Shown here: positions 1 to 7,955 of the stretch, piece after piece
Layout: each line of letters begins with the position of its first letter
Position numbering within the stretch: position 1 is the first letter of the stretch
NCBI GenBank assembly: GCA_025060415.1
Contig: JANXBT010000005.1
Location: forward strand, 1 to 36,752
DNA: 36,752 bases
Reading direction: 5' to 3'
Source of the DNA: Candidatus Bipolaricaulota bacterium
GTDB lineage: Bacteria > Bipolaricaulota > Bipolaricaulia > Bipolaricaulales > Bipolaricaulaceae
Translations under genes and position numbers: made by a program
The notes under the pieces: generated by a model
What the model was told of the DNA's origin: nothing
The model's input: the letters and a program-made list of their open reading frames with translations, nothing else
Databases searched by the model: none

Positions 1-258
1 CCCGCCGCAGGGATCCTCCAGCACAAACCCAACCAAACGCCAGGCTGACCCCCAATAGGGATCAGGCACGGTCCAGGACCACGCGTGGCCGCTGAGCGCT
101 CCAGGACCAGCGGTCTGGGTGATCGTTACCCTGTCGCCATCGGGGTCCTACGCCTTCAGGGGAACCCGGAGGGTCTGGCCTGGGCGGACTTTGAAAACCT
201 CGCCGTTCTGAGCAAGGGCAGGCGGCCGATTCGGGATTTCCACTTTGAGGGGCGAGGC
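1..258 (-). pseudogene. In-frame continuation of the Cys-rich secreted protein beyond two amber codons (cut by window edge)
   Basis: Directly after the TAG that ends the Cys-rich protein (259-261), the same frame stays open for 36 codons (ASPLKVEIPNRPPALAQ..., ending VPLKA). It meets a second TAG at 148-150, then runs open for 49 more codons to base 1, starting DPDGDRVTIT. The sequence after each stop is clearly protein-like: NRPP...FKVRPGQTLRVPLKA-x-DPDGDRVTI is the standard pattern of a bacterial cadherin/Ig-like repeat, in which the x is normally one ordinary residue such as Ser or Thr. So the ancestral protein evidently continued through both positions. Either this is a recently inactivated 3' portion, or the ambers are read through. 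No frameshift is needed to keep the reading frame. The true end lies outside the window. Confidence 0.6.
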
Positions 259-1434
259 CTACAGGGGGCGCAAATCGCGGGCGACGATCTCCACCCAGCG
301 CGGGCACTGGTTGGGGATGGGCGCCACGGACACCCAGTAGATGCGGGTATACAGCTCGCGGGCTTCAAGGCCCTGCTCGAACCCCGCACAGCCGAACGTC
401 TTATCTGCGGGAACGCTATGGGACACGCCGAATGAGGCTCCTACATCCACCGTCACGGCCTCCCAGGGATTCGGGCACCCCCGGAGGTTGGGGTCGTAGA
501 CGTCCACCGCCACGTCGTACCAGCCCTTGCGCCAGCCGGTGAGCGCCGGGTTAAGCTGCAAAACCGGCGGGTAGAAAAACCAGACGGGCACGCGCACCTC
601 ATTCATCTGATCACACTCATCCCACGCGGAAATTTTGACAACGCCCTGCAGCAGTTCGCCCTCCAACGGAAACTCCACGCGGTAGGTGGCACTGCCTGTT
701 TTTCCATCCTCGCTGTACCATGCCTGCTCAAGCCGCACGGGCAGGTACCCACCACCGCTGATTTCTTCAGGGAAAGGCTTAAGCTTCTGAGCATCTGTGG
801 CCACCACCGTGATGGTGCCGCTCTCGCCCTGATTAAGGGCGAGCTTGTCTGGGGAGACATTCACGATGCTTGGGGCAGTGTTGCCGAAGCACCGAGGGTC
901 AGCGGTGCACCCGCAGTGCGGGATCGCCGAGAACCTCATCCTGACATACTCTTGCCGAATGGAAACCCCACCGAGCGAGAGGTTGACCCCCACCGCCGGG
1001 ACCCGCTCGCCCACCTGGTACGCAAGGGTTATCCACAGGGCACACTCTTTCAAGGGAGGGGGCTCCAGGAGCCCATCAAGGGTTTCGGTCCCCGCGGCGG
1101 TGAAGTACACGTTCCCGCCGAACGCACTGACAGAGGCGGACACCGTTAGCGAGGCCACCTGCTTCTCGGGGGCACGGCAGCAGGGCCTGCAGCTGCAACT
1201 AAGGTTGAACTCCATGGCGGCATTGAACTCGAGGGTCACCTCGATGTCGGGCAAGATGAGACCGAGACCGGGAAGCACCTTTTCCACCACCTTTGCGATG
1301 ACCTTGGTCGGCACGCTTACATCTTTCCTGTCAAGTTCCTGATTTCCGTAGAGCTTGTGGGCGCACTCCGATAACGCCACCTGACGAAGGGCCACAGCCA
1401 ACAGCATGATGGACGCAGCACGAACCGCTCTCAT
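259..1434 (-). CDS. Secreted Cys-rich protein of unknown function, 391 aa
   Basis: The start ATG overlaps the stop of the upstream FG-GAP gene as ATGA (1431-1434), so the two are probably translationally coupled and in one operon. Residues 1-23 look like a signal peptide (MRAVRAASIMLLAVALRQVA), giving an extracytoplasmic product. The rest is beta-rich with no enzyme motif that I recognise. Cysteines are clustered (CSCRPCCR near residue 100, HCGC...RCF near 180, later single Cys in DECDQ, GCPNPW, FGCAG, NQCPRW), suggesting disulfides and export. The segment around residues 195-290 (PSIVNVSPDKLALNQGESGTITV...) resembles Ig-like folds. The stop is TAG, and homologous-looking sequence continues in the same frame after it, so the annotated end may not be the functional end. 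Function unknown; a surface or adhesion role is a guess. Confidence 0.75.
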   Translation of the reverse strand: MRAVRAASIMLLAVALRQVALSECAHKLYGNQELDRKDVSVPTKVIAKVVEKVLPGLGLILPDIEVTLEFNAAMEFNLSCSCRPCCRAPEKQVASLTVSASVSAFGGNVYFTAAGTETLDGLLEPPPLKECALWITLAYQVGERVPAVGVNLSLGGVSIRQEYVRMRFSAIPHCGCTADPRCFGNTAPSIVNVSPDKLALNQGESGTITVVATDAQKLKPFPEEISGGGYLPVRLEQAWYSEDGKTGSATYRVEFPLEGELLQGVVKISAWDECDQMNEVRVPVWFFYPPVLQLNPALTGWRKGWYDVAVDVYDPNLRGCPNPWEAVTVDVGASFGVSHSVPADKTFGCAGFEQGLEARELYTRIYWVSVAPIPNQCPRWVEIVARDLRPL

Positions 1435-3737
1435 CGTCCACCTCCGTTCCAGAGGATCCCAAGGAGGGTGCCCAGGCCCACGGTGGCGGTGAGGGCCTCG
1501 TCCTCCCCGTTGCCGTCGAGGTCCGCGGCGAGGATCGGCCCGCCGGGGAGGTCCACCCGCACCGCTGCGCCGAACCCCTCCTGCCAGGGGACGCGGAACA
1601 CCCCGCCCCCGGCGGAGGTGGTGTAGACGAGGTGGGGGACTCCTCCGCTCCGGGCCACCGCTGCGCCCAAAAACGGCCAGGGCAGGTGGTCCTTGGGGAA
1701 CCCCGGCACCTCCTCCACCCGGGCGCCTGCAGAGGAGAGGGCCATCCCCGCCACGGCCCGCGCGGGGAACACCACCGCCCGCCCGTCCGCGACTTCCGCC
1801 CCGAGCTCCACGGCCAGGACCACGGGATCCGCGATCCCGTCCCCATCCAGGTCGCCACAGGTCATCGTGAGCGGGAGGGCCTCCAGCTGGAGGATCGGCG
1901 CGGACACAGTCATCCTGCCCCGCGCGAACCGGACCTCCACAAGGTCGGCGTACTCCCCAACCGACACAGCCCACAGCTTCCCGCTCCCCGGGGCGAGGAG
2001 GCTCACCTCGCCCGCGGGCCAACGGTAACTGCGCAGGACCATTCCTCGCCCCCAGAGGACCAACAGCAGGGTTTTGGCAGGGATGGCTACGTCCAGCAGA
2101 CCGTCGCCATCGAAGTCTCCCACGGCCAAGTTGGGGAGCACCTCGGAAGGAACCCAGAAGCGAGCGAAGACGCGACCGAAGCTGTCCAGCAGCACCAGTT
2201 CCGAGGAAAGCCATTCCGTCTCCGGGAGGAGGAGGCACACGAAGGGGCGGGCCACGGCCCCGGCCAGAGGGGACCGGCCCAGCTCCGCCAAGGGCCGGAA
2301 GACCAGCCCGCCCCGCCCGTTGTTCCAGAACACCCCCACGCCCCGCCGCCCCACGTCCGCCACCAGGACCTCCGGGCTTCCGTCCCCCGAAAGATCGCCC
2401 ACCGCCAGCAGCGTCCCGGGCAGGGGATGGAGGCTCGCTCCGGGAACCCTCCCTCCGTTCAGGTACACCCGGATCGTCTCCCCACCCAGCGGGCAGAACA
2501 CAAGGTCCAAAAGGCCGTCGGCGTTGAGGTCGGCGGCGCGGGGTTCCCGCATGCGGTGCCCCTCCACCACGACGAACTCCGCCACCGCGTTCAGGAACCC
2601 CCCGCCTCCATCCCCAGGAAGGAGGAGGTACTCGTGGAACCCCTTAGCCCGTTGTACGAGGAGATCGGGGACCCCATCCCCGGTGAAATCGGCCACGACG
2701 TGTTCCCACAAGGGGAACCCAAGATCTCGGGCGAACGCCTCGGCGTACTCCTCCCCCCGCCGGAGGGCGGTGACGATCCCGGTGTAGGTCCGGACCACCA
2801 GGTCCAGGGACCCCTCACCATCCAGGTCTGCCAGCTCCACCCCGTGGACCTCCCCGGCGCGGGGAGCAAACGAAGGTCCCTCGCGGAAGCCGCCCGTTCC
2901 GTCCCCGATCAGGACCTGAACCCTTTCTCGCGTGGAGACCACCAGATCGGGCTCGCCCTCCCCGCTCAGATCGGCCACCCCCTGCAGGAGCCAGGGACCT
3001 TCCAGGAGCTTCTCCAAGCGGGGGTTCTCCAGGCCCTCCTCCGCGCTCAGGCGGTAGAGCCGGGTGGGGCCGCCCTCAGAAGCCACAGTAAAGAGGACGG
3101 CGTGGTCCGCGGGGAAAAGCCTGGAGAGGTACTTCCCCTGGGGATAGGGGAGGACCCCAGCCCGCGCAAACAGACCTCCCCCCAGCCCGCGCAGGAGATA
3201 GAGCCGATCCCCCGGCTCGAGAGCCCTCCACCCCACCACAACCACATCCAGGATTCCGTCGCGATCCAGGTCCACCAGGGCTCCTCCCGCCAGGAGGTTG
3301 ACCCCGACCGGGTGAGGCACGTACCTCCTCCCCTCCCGCTCCTCCAGCTCGTAGGGTTTCCAGATCCTTTGTTCGGCCTCCCTCACGGTGCGGCCGGGGA
3401 TCGGCTGGCCTTCCTTGTATTCCTCCACCTCAAGGTAGACCCAGGGGCCGGTGCGGAACCCGCCCCGTCCGTCGCCCAGCAGGACTTGGACCCGACGATC
3501 CGTGGCCACCACAAGGTCAGTCCATCCATCCCCGTCCAGGTCGTGCACCCCCAGGAGTTCGGACTCCCGCGCCGCCGGGAGCGCAAGCGCCGTGACCTCC
3601 CGGAGGACCACCGCATCAGGAAGGAGCCCCGCAACCCCGGGAGGAGCCGTGGGGGGTGATTTCGAAGGCCCCGCTCCCCCGGCCACAAGGAGCAAAACGG
3701 AAAACGCCCCACCGATTGCCCGCCGCCAGACCCTCAT
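1431..3737 (-). CDS. Secreted FG-GAP/VCBS repeat protein, 768 aa
   Basis: The protein starts with a signal peptide (MRVWRRAIGGAFSVLLLVAG, then a Pro/Ser-rich linker) and is made of FG-GAP/VCBS-type beta-propeller blades from about residue 60 to 750. I count ten calcium-loop signatures of the form DxDxDGxxD, for example DLDGDGWTDL, DLDRDGILDV, DFTGDGVPDL, DLNADGLLDL, DFDGDGLLDV, DLDGDGIADP and DLDGNGEDEA. Such loops bind Ca2+ in integrin-like propellers. The family is usually cell-surface or secreted and mediates adhesion or protein-protein contact; no catalytic domain is visible. The start ATG has a strong Shine-Dalgarno (AGGAAGGAGG) a few bases upstream. The gene is followed with ATGA overlap by the Cys-rich secreted protein, so the two may act together outside the cell. 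Confidence 0.9.
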   Translation of the reverse strand: MRVWRRAIGGAFSVLLLVAGGAGPSKSPPTAPPGVAGLLPDAVVLREVTALALPAARESELLGVHDLDGDGWTDLVVATDRRVQVLLGDGRGGFRTGPWVYLEVEEYKEGQPIPGRTVREAEQRIWKPYELEEREGRRYVPHPVGVNLLAGGALVDLDRDGILDVVVVGWRALEPGDRLYLLRGLGGGLFARAGVLPYPQGKYLSRLFPADHAVLFTVASEGGPTRLYRLSAEEGLENPRLEKLLEGPWLLQGVADLSGEGEPDLVVSTRERVQVLIGDGTGGFREGPSFAPRAGEVHGVELADLDGEGSLDLVVRTYTGIVTALRRGEEYAEAFARDLGFPLWEHVVADFTGDGVPDLLVQRAKGFHEYLLLPGDGGGGFLNAVAEFVVVEGHRMREPRAADLNADGLLDLVFCPLGGETIRVYLNGGRVPGASLHPLPGTLLAVGDLSGDGSPEVLVADVGRRGVGVFWNNGRGGLVFRPLAELGRSPLAGAVARPFVCLLLPETEWLSSELVLLDSFGRVFARFWVPSEVLPNLAVGDFDGDGLLDVAIPAKTLLLVLWGRGMVLRSYRWPAGEVSLLAPGSGKLWAVSVGEYADLVEVRFARGRMTVSAPILQLEALPLTMTCGDLDGDGIADPVVLAVELGAEVADGRAVVFPARAVAGMALSSAGARVEEVPGFPKDHLPWPFLGAAVARSGGVPHLVYTTSAGGGVFRVPWQEGFGAAVRVDLPGGPILAADLDGNGEDEALTATVGLGTLLGILWNGGGR

Positions 3738-3993
3738 CCCAACCTCCTTCCTGGCCCCGCGGGCCGGCCTGCCAAACCGTCCTCATCGCTTTCGTGTTTC
3801 ATTTTAGCTTTCTACTCCCCGCCAAGCCCTCAGGGGCTTTGGCGTGCTGGGAGATCGATGCCAAGTCGGGAGGCGGTCGGAGAAATCTGGTGTCCTACAC
3901 ATGGAGAAGGGGAAGAGGGGAGTTGAATACTTTCTCGGTGCTTCCGCCCCCTGTTCTGGACGAAATCCGCGCGGACTCGGCTCTTTTCTTAAC
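3738..3993. other. Divergent intergenic region, FG-GAP gene / gatB
   Basis: About 290 bases (to the gatB start) separate the divergent FG-GAP gene and gatB. The part next to the FG-GAP gene is its leader with a good Shine-Dalgarno. A TAAAAT (minus strand, complement of 3801-3806) could be its -10 box, but I find no convincing -35. No gene or RNA is apparent between about 3830 and 3990. Confidence 0.5.
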
Positions 3994-4022
3994 TTGCGGG
4001 GGTGGCAACGATCTTTTATACA
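3994..4022 (+). promoter_or_regulatory. Predicted promoter of gatB
   Basis: TTGCGG (3994-3999), a 17-base spacer and TATACA (4017-4022) form a sigma70-type promoter. The expected transcription start, about 7 nt downstream, leaves a leader of only about 8 nt before the ATG at 4037, with no Shine-Dalgarno. Confidence 0.6.
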
Positions 4023-4036
4023 CTATGCCACGGGCC

Positions 4037-5437
4037 ATGGACGTCGTCATCGGCCTGGAAATCCACGTGCAGCTCCTCACCCGCACCAAGCTCTTCTGCC
4101 CCTGCCGCGCGGACTACTTCGCCGCCCCGCCCAACACCCTCACCTGCCCCGTGTGCCTGGGCCTCCCCGGGGCCCTCCCCGTGCTCAACCGCCGCGCCGT
4201 GGACCTGGCCCTGCGCGTGGCCCTGGCCCTGGGCGCCCAAATCCAAGAGGTCTCCCAGTTCGACCGCAAAAACTACTTCTACCCCGACCTCCCCAAGGGC
4301 TACCAGATCACCCAGCGGGAGGCGCCCCTGGCCCGCGGCGGTGCCCTCCCCTTCCGCCTGGCCGGCCAAACGCGCACCGTGCGCATCCGGGAGCTGCACC
4401 TGGAGGAGGACGCGGGCAAACTTGTGCACACCGAGCAGGGCACCCTCATCGACTTCAACCGCTGCGGGGTGCCCCTCGTGGAGATCGTGACCGAACCGGA
4501 CCTCCGCTCGCCCCAGGAGGCCCGGGAGTTCCTGCGGGCCCTGCGCACGCTCCTGCGCCACCTGCGCGTGTCCACCGCGGACATGGAGAAGGGCGAGCTG
4601 CGCTGCGACGCGAACCTCTCCTTGGGCCACGACGGCCGGCTGGGCACGAAAACGGAGATCAAAAACCTCAACTCCTTCCGGGCGGTGGAGCGGGCCCTCC
4701 AGGCCGCCGCCGACCACCAACGGGCCCTCCTCGCCCGCGGGGAACGCGTGGAACCGGTCACCTTCGGCTGGGACGAGGCCAGGGAGGAGCTCGTCCTCCA
4801 ACGCACCAAAGAGGAGGCCCACGACTACCGGTACTTCCCGGACCCGGACCTCGTGCCGCTAGTGGTGACCCCGGCCTGGCTGGCCCGGGTGCGGGCGGAG
4901 TTGCCCGAGCTGCCCTGGGAGCGGGAGGCCCGCTGGCTGCGGGAGTTCGGGCTGTCCCCGGCGGAGGCCGAGGCCCTCCTTGCGGACCCCGCGCGGGCCG
5001 ACTACTTCGAGGCCGTGGCCCGGGGGATCGCCACCCCCCGGGCAGCGGCGGGCTGGGTCCTGGCGGAGCTCGGGCCGTACTGGACGGGCGAGGCCCCGCC
5101 CGTGCCCGCTGCGGACCTCGTGGCCCTCATCCGGGCCGTGGAGGAGGGCCGCATCACCCGCCCCCAGGCCAAGGAGATCCTGGAGCGGGCGGCGCGGGGC
5201 GAAGCCCCGATCCCCGCGCTCCTGGCCCACGCGGCCACGGCGGTGCGCGATGAGGAGACCCTAAGGAGGCTCGCGGAGGAGGTGGTGCGGGAGCACCCCC
5301 AGGCCGTGGCCGACTACCGGGCCGGCCGCACCCAAGCCCTGGGATTCCTCGTGGGCCAGGCGATGCGGAAGGCCCAGGGGAGGGCCGACCCCAAACGCCT
5401 GGCCCACGTCCTGCAGGCCCTCCTCAGCGGAGAATGA
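4037..5437 (+). CDS. gatB: Asp-tRNA(Asn)/Glu-tRNA(Gln) amidotransferase subunit B
   Basis: GatB is the kinase/tRNA-binding subunit of the GatCAB complex, which converts Glu-tRNA(Gln) to Gln-tRNA(Gln) and/or Asp-tRNA(Asn) to Asn-tRNA(Asn) in the cytoplasm. The N-terminus VIGLEIHVQLLTRTKLFCPC carries the GatB signature and the first of the Zn-binding cysteines, with CPVCLGLPGALPVLN close behind. Further family motifs are NYFYPDLPKGYQIT, LEEDAGK, DFNRCGVPLVEIVTEPD and YRYFPDPDLVP. The C-terminal region (about residues 320-466) is the helical GatB/YqeY tRNA-contact domain. The length of 466 aa is close to the usual 470-480. I chose the ATG at 4037 rather than the in-frame ATG at 4025, because 4025 is only 2 nt past the predicted -10 box and MDVVIGLEIH matches the family start. 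gatA and gatC are not in this window. Confidence 0.97.
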   Translation: MDVVIGLEIHVQLLTRTKLFCPCRADYFAAPPNTLTCPVCLGLPGALPVLNRRAVDLALRVALALGAQIQEVSQFDRKNYFYPDLPKGYQITQREAPLARGGALPFRLAGQTRTVRIRELHLEEDAGKLVHTEQGTLIDFNRCGVPLVEIVTEPDLRSPQEAREFLRALRTLLRHLRVSTADMEKGELRCDANLSLGHDGRLGTKTEIKNLNSFRAVERALQAAADHQRALLARGERVEPVTFGWDEAREELVLQRTKEEAHDYRYFPDPDLVPLVVTPAWLARVRAELPELPWEREARWLREFGLSPAEAEALLADPARADYFEAVARGIATPRAAAGWVLAELGPYWTGEAPPVPAADLVALIRAVEEGRITRPQAKEILERAARGEAPIPALLAHAATAVRDEETLRRLAEEVVREHPQAVADYRAGRTQALGFLVGQAMRKAQGRADPKRLAHVLQALLSGE

Positions 5438-6206
5438 GGAGGTTTTCCGGCTCCGAAAGGAGGATCTCCGGCACCCCTTGGTAGAGGCGGATCTCGCCCA
5501 GGGCCCGCACCCGCTGGCCCACGAGGTTGGTCCAGAACCGGGCGCCGTAGGCGGCCTCGAACTTGCCCACGTGCCGGGCGGGGATGAACAGGGTGAACCG
5601 GCCCGGATCAGGATAGGGTTTGCCCAGGTTCAGGAAGACGTCGCCGCCGCGGCTCGTGCCCACGCTGGCCACCGGCCCCTCCACGCAGGCCGTGCGGCCC
5701 ACGTACTGGACGGCCTCGTTCCAGGGGTACACGATGGGGCAAGCCAGGGTGGGCGGGCCGAGGGGCACCTGGTCCATGTGGGCCAAAACGGCGTTGTACC
5801 GCTCCGCCTCCGCCAGGGGGGCGAAGCCCGCCAGTGGGCTCGCGATGAGAATGGCGTTCACAAAGAGATGGCCCTCCGGATCGAGGAACACGTAGGCCCA
5901 AAGCTTCCCGTCCTCCCAGGTCTTCTTGTCCTCCAGCTCGAGGTAGACCCGCCGGCCCTCCACGAGGAGGGCGTTCAGGCTCCGCAGCTTCTCCGCATCT
6001 TGGGGCGCGGAGGGGAGGGCCACCCCGATGTACCGCACGGTCACGGTGCTGCCCGCGCGCAGCCCCGCGGGAGCGGGGGTGGGAAGGCCCTCGATGCGCA
6101 CCTCCACCGTGGCCCCGTCCAACACGCGCGTGACCGTGCCAGGCACCGTCGGAGCTCCTAGGGCCGCCAGGCCCACCAAAACCACCAACGCCAGCGCTTT
6201 CCTCAC
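5424..6206 (-). CDS. Secreted SNase-like protein with degenerate active site, 260 aa
   Basis: The GTG start (6204-6206) is preceded by a strong AAAGGAGG site. A signal peptide (MRKALALVVLVGLAALGAP) is followed by a staphylococcal-nuclease (thermonuclease) OB fold at about residues 20-135 and a second OB-like domain at about 150-260 (acid-rich, FLNLGKPYPDPGRFTLFIP). Catalytic positions have drifted. The usual DGDT is DGAT; the Arg of VRYIGV is present; the D-x-P-E calcium/general-base motif is replaced by ALPSAP; and the second Arg region reads GKLWAYVFL. Binding rather than catalysis is therefore likely. It is a paralogue of the better preserved gene at 12656-13468. It lies 57 bases after the ThiY-like gene in the same direction and overlaps the end of gatB tail to tail by 14 bases. 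Confidence 0.8.
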   Translation of the reverse strand: MRKALALVVLVGLAALGAPTVPGTVTRVLDGATVEVRIEGLPTPAPAGLRAGSTVTVRYIGVALPSAPQDAEKLRSLNALLVEGRRVYLELEDKKTWEDGKLWAYVFLDPEGHLFVNAILIASPLAGFAPLAEAERYNAVLAHMDQVPLGPPTLACPIVYPWNEAVQYVGRTACVEGPVASVGTSRGGDVFLNLGKPYPDPGRFTLFIPARHVGKFEAAYGARFWTNLVGQRVRALGEIRLYQGVPEILLSEPENLLILR

Positions 6207-6263
6207 CGTACCTCCTTTGCGGGGAACCTAAGGTTAGCAGCCCTCGGGAGGCCGCACCACGCC

Positions 6264-7199
6264 CTACGGCAAGACGGCGGTGGTATAAAGCTGCTCTAAG
6301 GGGAGGGGCTTGCGGATCATGCCCGTGCTATGGAGGAAGGCCACCATGGCCGCCCAGCGGGGGCCGTCGTCGTGGCGCAAGTTTTCCGCGTACAGGGGGA
6401 GCGTCACCGCGAAGCTCCGGCGGTTGAGCTCGTCCTCGAGCTCGGGGAAGACGCGGAGGAAGAGGCGGAAGGCCTGGTCGGGGTTTTGGCGGGTGAAGGC
6501 CACCCCGCGGGCCACCGCCCGCAGCACCGCCCGCACCGCCTCCGGCCGCTCCTCCAGCAGCGCGGGATGCACCACGAACAGGAGCTCGTAGGTGTTGGGG
6601 ACGCCGTAGTCCTCCTGGGGGAAGAACACGGGGCTGTGGCCGAGGAGCTCCACGGCCAAAAGCTCGTAGTTGCGGAAGGCGCCGATGGCCTCCACCGCGC
6701 GGGTGAGGAGGGCGGGGACGGTGGCCATCCCGGTGTATACAAGGGCGAACTCCTCGGGCCCCACCCCCACCGTGGCCAGCATGGTCCGCCACAAAACAGG
6801 CTCCAGGGGCTCCAAGGAGTAGCCGATGCGCTTCCCCCGCAGGTCCTCCAGCCGCTCCACCCCGTACTCCCGCAGGCTGAGGAGCCCGCCCAGGGCGCCG
6901 TCGATGAGGGCGGCCACGGCCACTAACGGCAGCCCCTCGTCCACGGCGATGAGGAGGTTCATCTGTGGGGTGAGCCCCATCTCCACCGCGCGCGCGGCCA
7001 CGAGCTTGGCCGGAGCGCTGGGATCCGAAGGCACAAGGAGCTCCACCTCCACGCCCTCCTCCCGGAAGAACCCGAGCTCCTGGGCCACGTAGAGGGGGAC
7101 GTGGTTGGGGTTGGGGTAGAAGTCGAGGATCAATTGGAAGGACGCCTGCCCACCGAGGCCCAAAGCACACGCCAAACCAAGGGCGATCAGTTTCCGCAT
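6264..7199 (-). CDS. thiY: ThiY-like (NMT1/THI5 family) ABC substrate-binding protein
   Basis: This is a periplasmic binding protein of the NMT1/THI5 family, most like ThiY, which binds formylaminopyrimidine, a thiamin-pyrimidine precursor. The hallmark N-terminal run ILDFYPNPNHVPLYVAQE is followed by GFFREEGVEVELLVPSDPSAPAKLV, very close to known ThiY proteins, although aromatic sulfonate binders share the fold. The first about 20 residues form a signal peptide. It is the last gene of the importer, 12 bases after the permease stop. No Shine-Dalgarno is visible, and TAAAAT (complement of 7209-7214) stands 9 nt before the ATG, so it may also have its own near-leaderless transcript, which would give excess binding protein. 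The stop codon is TAG. Thiamin precursor uptake is a family inference; no TPP riboswitch is seen upstream. Confidence 0.8.
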   Translation of the reverse strand: MRKLIALGLACALGLGGQASFQLILDFYPNPNHVPLYVAQELGFFREEGVEVELLVPSDPSAPAKLVAARAVEMGLTPQMNLLIAVDEGLPLVAVAALIDGALGGLLSLREYGVERLEDLRGKRIGYSLEPLEPVLWRTMLATVGVGPEEFALVYTGMATVPALLTRAVEAIGAFRNYELLAVELLGHSPVFFPQEDYGVPNTYELLFVVHPALLEERPEAVRAVLRAVARGVAFTRQNPDQAFRLFLRVFPELEDELNRRSFAVTLPLYAENLRHDDGPRWAAMVAFLHSTGMIRKPLPLEQLYTTAVLP

Positions 7200-7211
7200 A
7201 GCGTTCTAATT

Positions 7212-7955
7212 TTAGCGCCGGCGCCGGAGGAGCCGCTCCAGGACGCCCAAGGTGCCGAAGAGGCCGAGCCCCATGAGGGTGAGGAGGAGGACGATGGCGA
7301 ACACCCGGTCCAGGCGCAGCCGGGCGTTTTCCCGGATCATGAGGTAGCCCAGGCCCTGGCTGGCCCCCACCCACTCCCCCAGGGTGGCCCCCACCAGGGA
7401 GAGGGTGGCGCCCACCCGCAGCCCCGAAAGGAGGAAGGGCAGGGCGGCGGGCAGCAGCACCAGGCGCAAGAGCTTGGCCTCCCGCGCCCCCAAGGCCTGG
7501 AAGAACTCCAAGAGTTCGGAGCGCACGGAGCGCAGGCCGTCCAGGAGGTTGATGGCCACGGGGAAGAAGGTGATGAGGGAGGCCACGGCCACCTTGGGCC
7601 AGATGCCGTAGCCAAACCACAGGACGAGGAGGGGGGCCACGGCGAAGATGGGCACGACCTGGGTCCCCACAAGGAAGGGGGTGAGGGCCTGCCCCACCGG
7701 CCGCACGTAGAAGGCCACCACGGCTACCCCGATCCCTAGAGCGGTCCCGATCCCCAGCCCCAGGGCCACCTCCTGCACCGTGACCGCCGCGTGCTCCAAA
7801 AAGAGAGGGAGGTCGTGGACGAAGGTGCGGAACACGCGGCTGGGGGCGGGGAGCACGTACACGGGGAGCCGGAAGAACCTGCACCCGCCCTCCCAGAGGG
7901 CCAGGAGGAGCACCACCACCAGGGCCGCGGGCGCGTAGCTAGCCAGTTTGCGCAT
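7212..7955 (-). CDS. thiX: ABC transporter permease (ThiX/SsuC type)
   Basis: Integral inner-membrane permease of the BPD_transp_1 family, 247 aa, with about six hydrophobic segments. The EAA loop for ATPase contact is visible around RSELLEFFQALGAREAKLL with the downstream Leu/Pro-rich helix (LLPAALPFLLSGLRVG). The N-terminus MRKLASYAPAALVVVLLLALWEGG is typical of the SsuC/TauC/ThiX group. I chose the ATG at 7953-7955, inside the end of the ATPase gene (17-base overlap); longer in-frame starts would only add low-complexity Pro/Ala sequence antisense to nothing known. Genes upstream (ATPase) and downstream (ThiY-like binding protein) complete a single importer, so the substrate is inferred from the binding protein. 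Confidence 0.88.
   Translation of the reverse strand: MRKLASYAPAALVVVLLLALWEGGCRFFRLPVYVLPAPSRVFRTFVHDLPLFLEHAAVTVQEVALGLGIGTALGIGVAVVAFYVRPVGQALTPFLVGTQVVPIFAVAPLLVLWFGYGIWPKVAVASLITFFPVAINLLDGLRSVRSELLEFFQALGAREAKLLRLVLLPAALPFLLSGLRVGATLSLVGATLGEWVGASQGLGYLMIRENARLRLDRVFAIVLLLTLMGLGLFGTLGVLERLLRRRR

Noticed and set aside
1-434. Genome-wide reassignment of TAG as a sense codon
   Set aside because: TAG ends thiY, thiZ, the DUF58 gene and the SLH gene at sensible family lengths in this window, so TAG works as a stop; only local readthrough or pseudogenisation remains.
1632-3659. Long plus-strand frame antisense to the FG-GAP gene
   Set aside because: Reverse-complement shadow of FG-GAP repeats, Pro/Arg/His-rich, no signal or ribosome site.
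4025-4036. ATG at 4025 as the gatB start
   Set aside because: It begins two bases after the predicted -10 box and adds only MPRA before the family's normal N-terminus.
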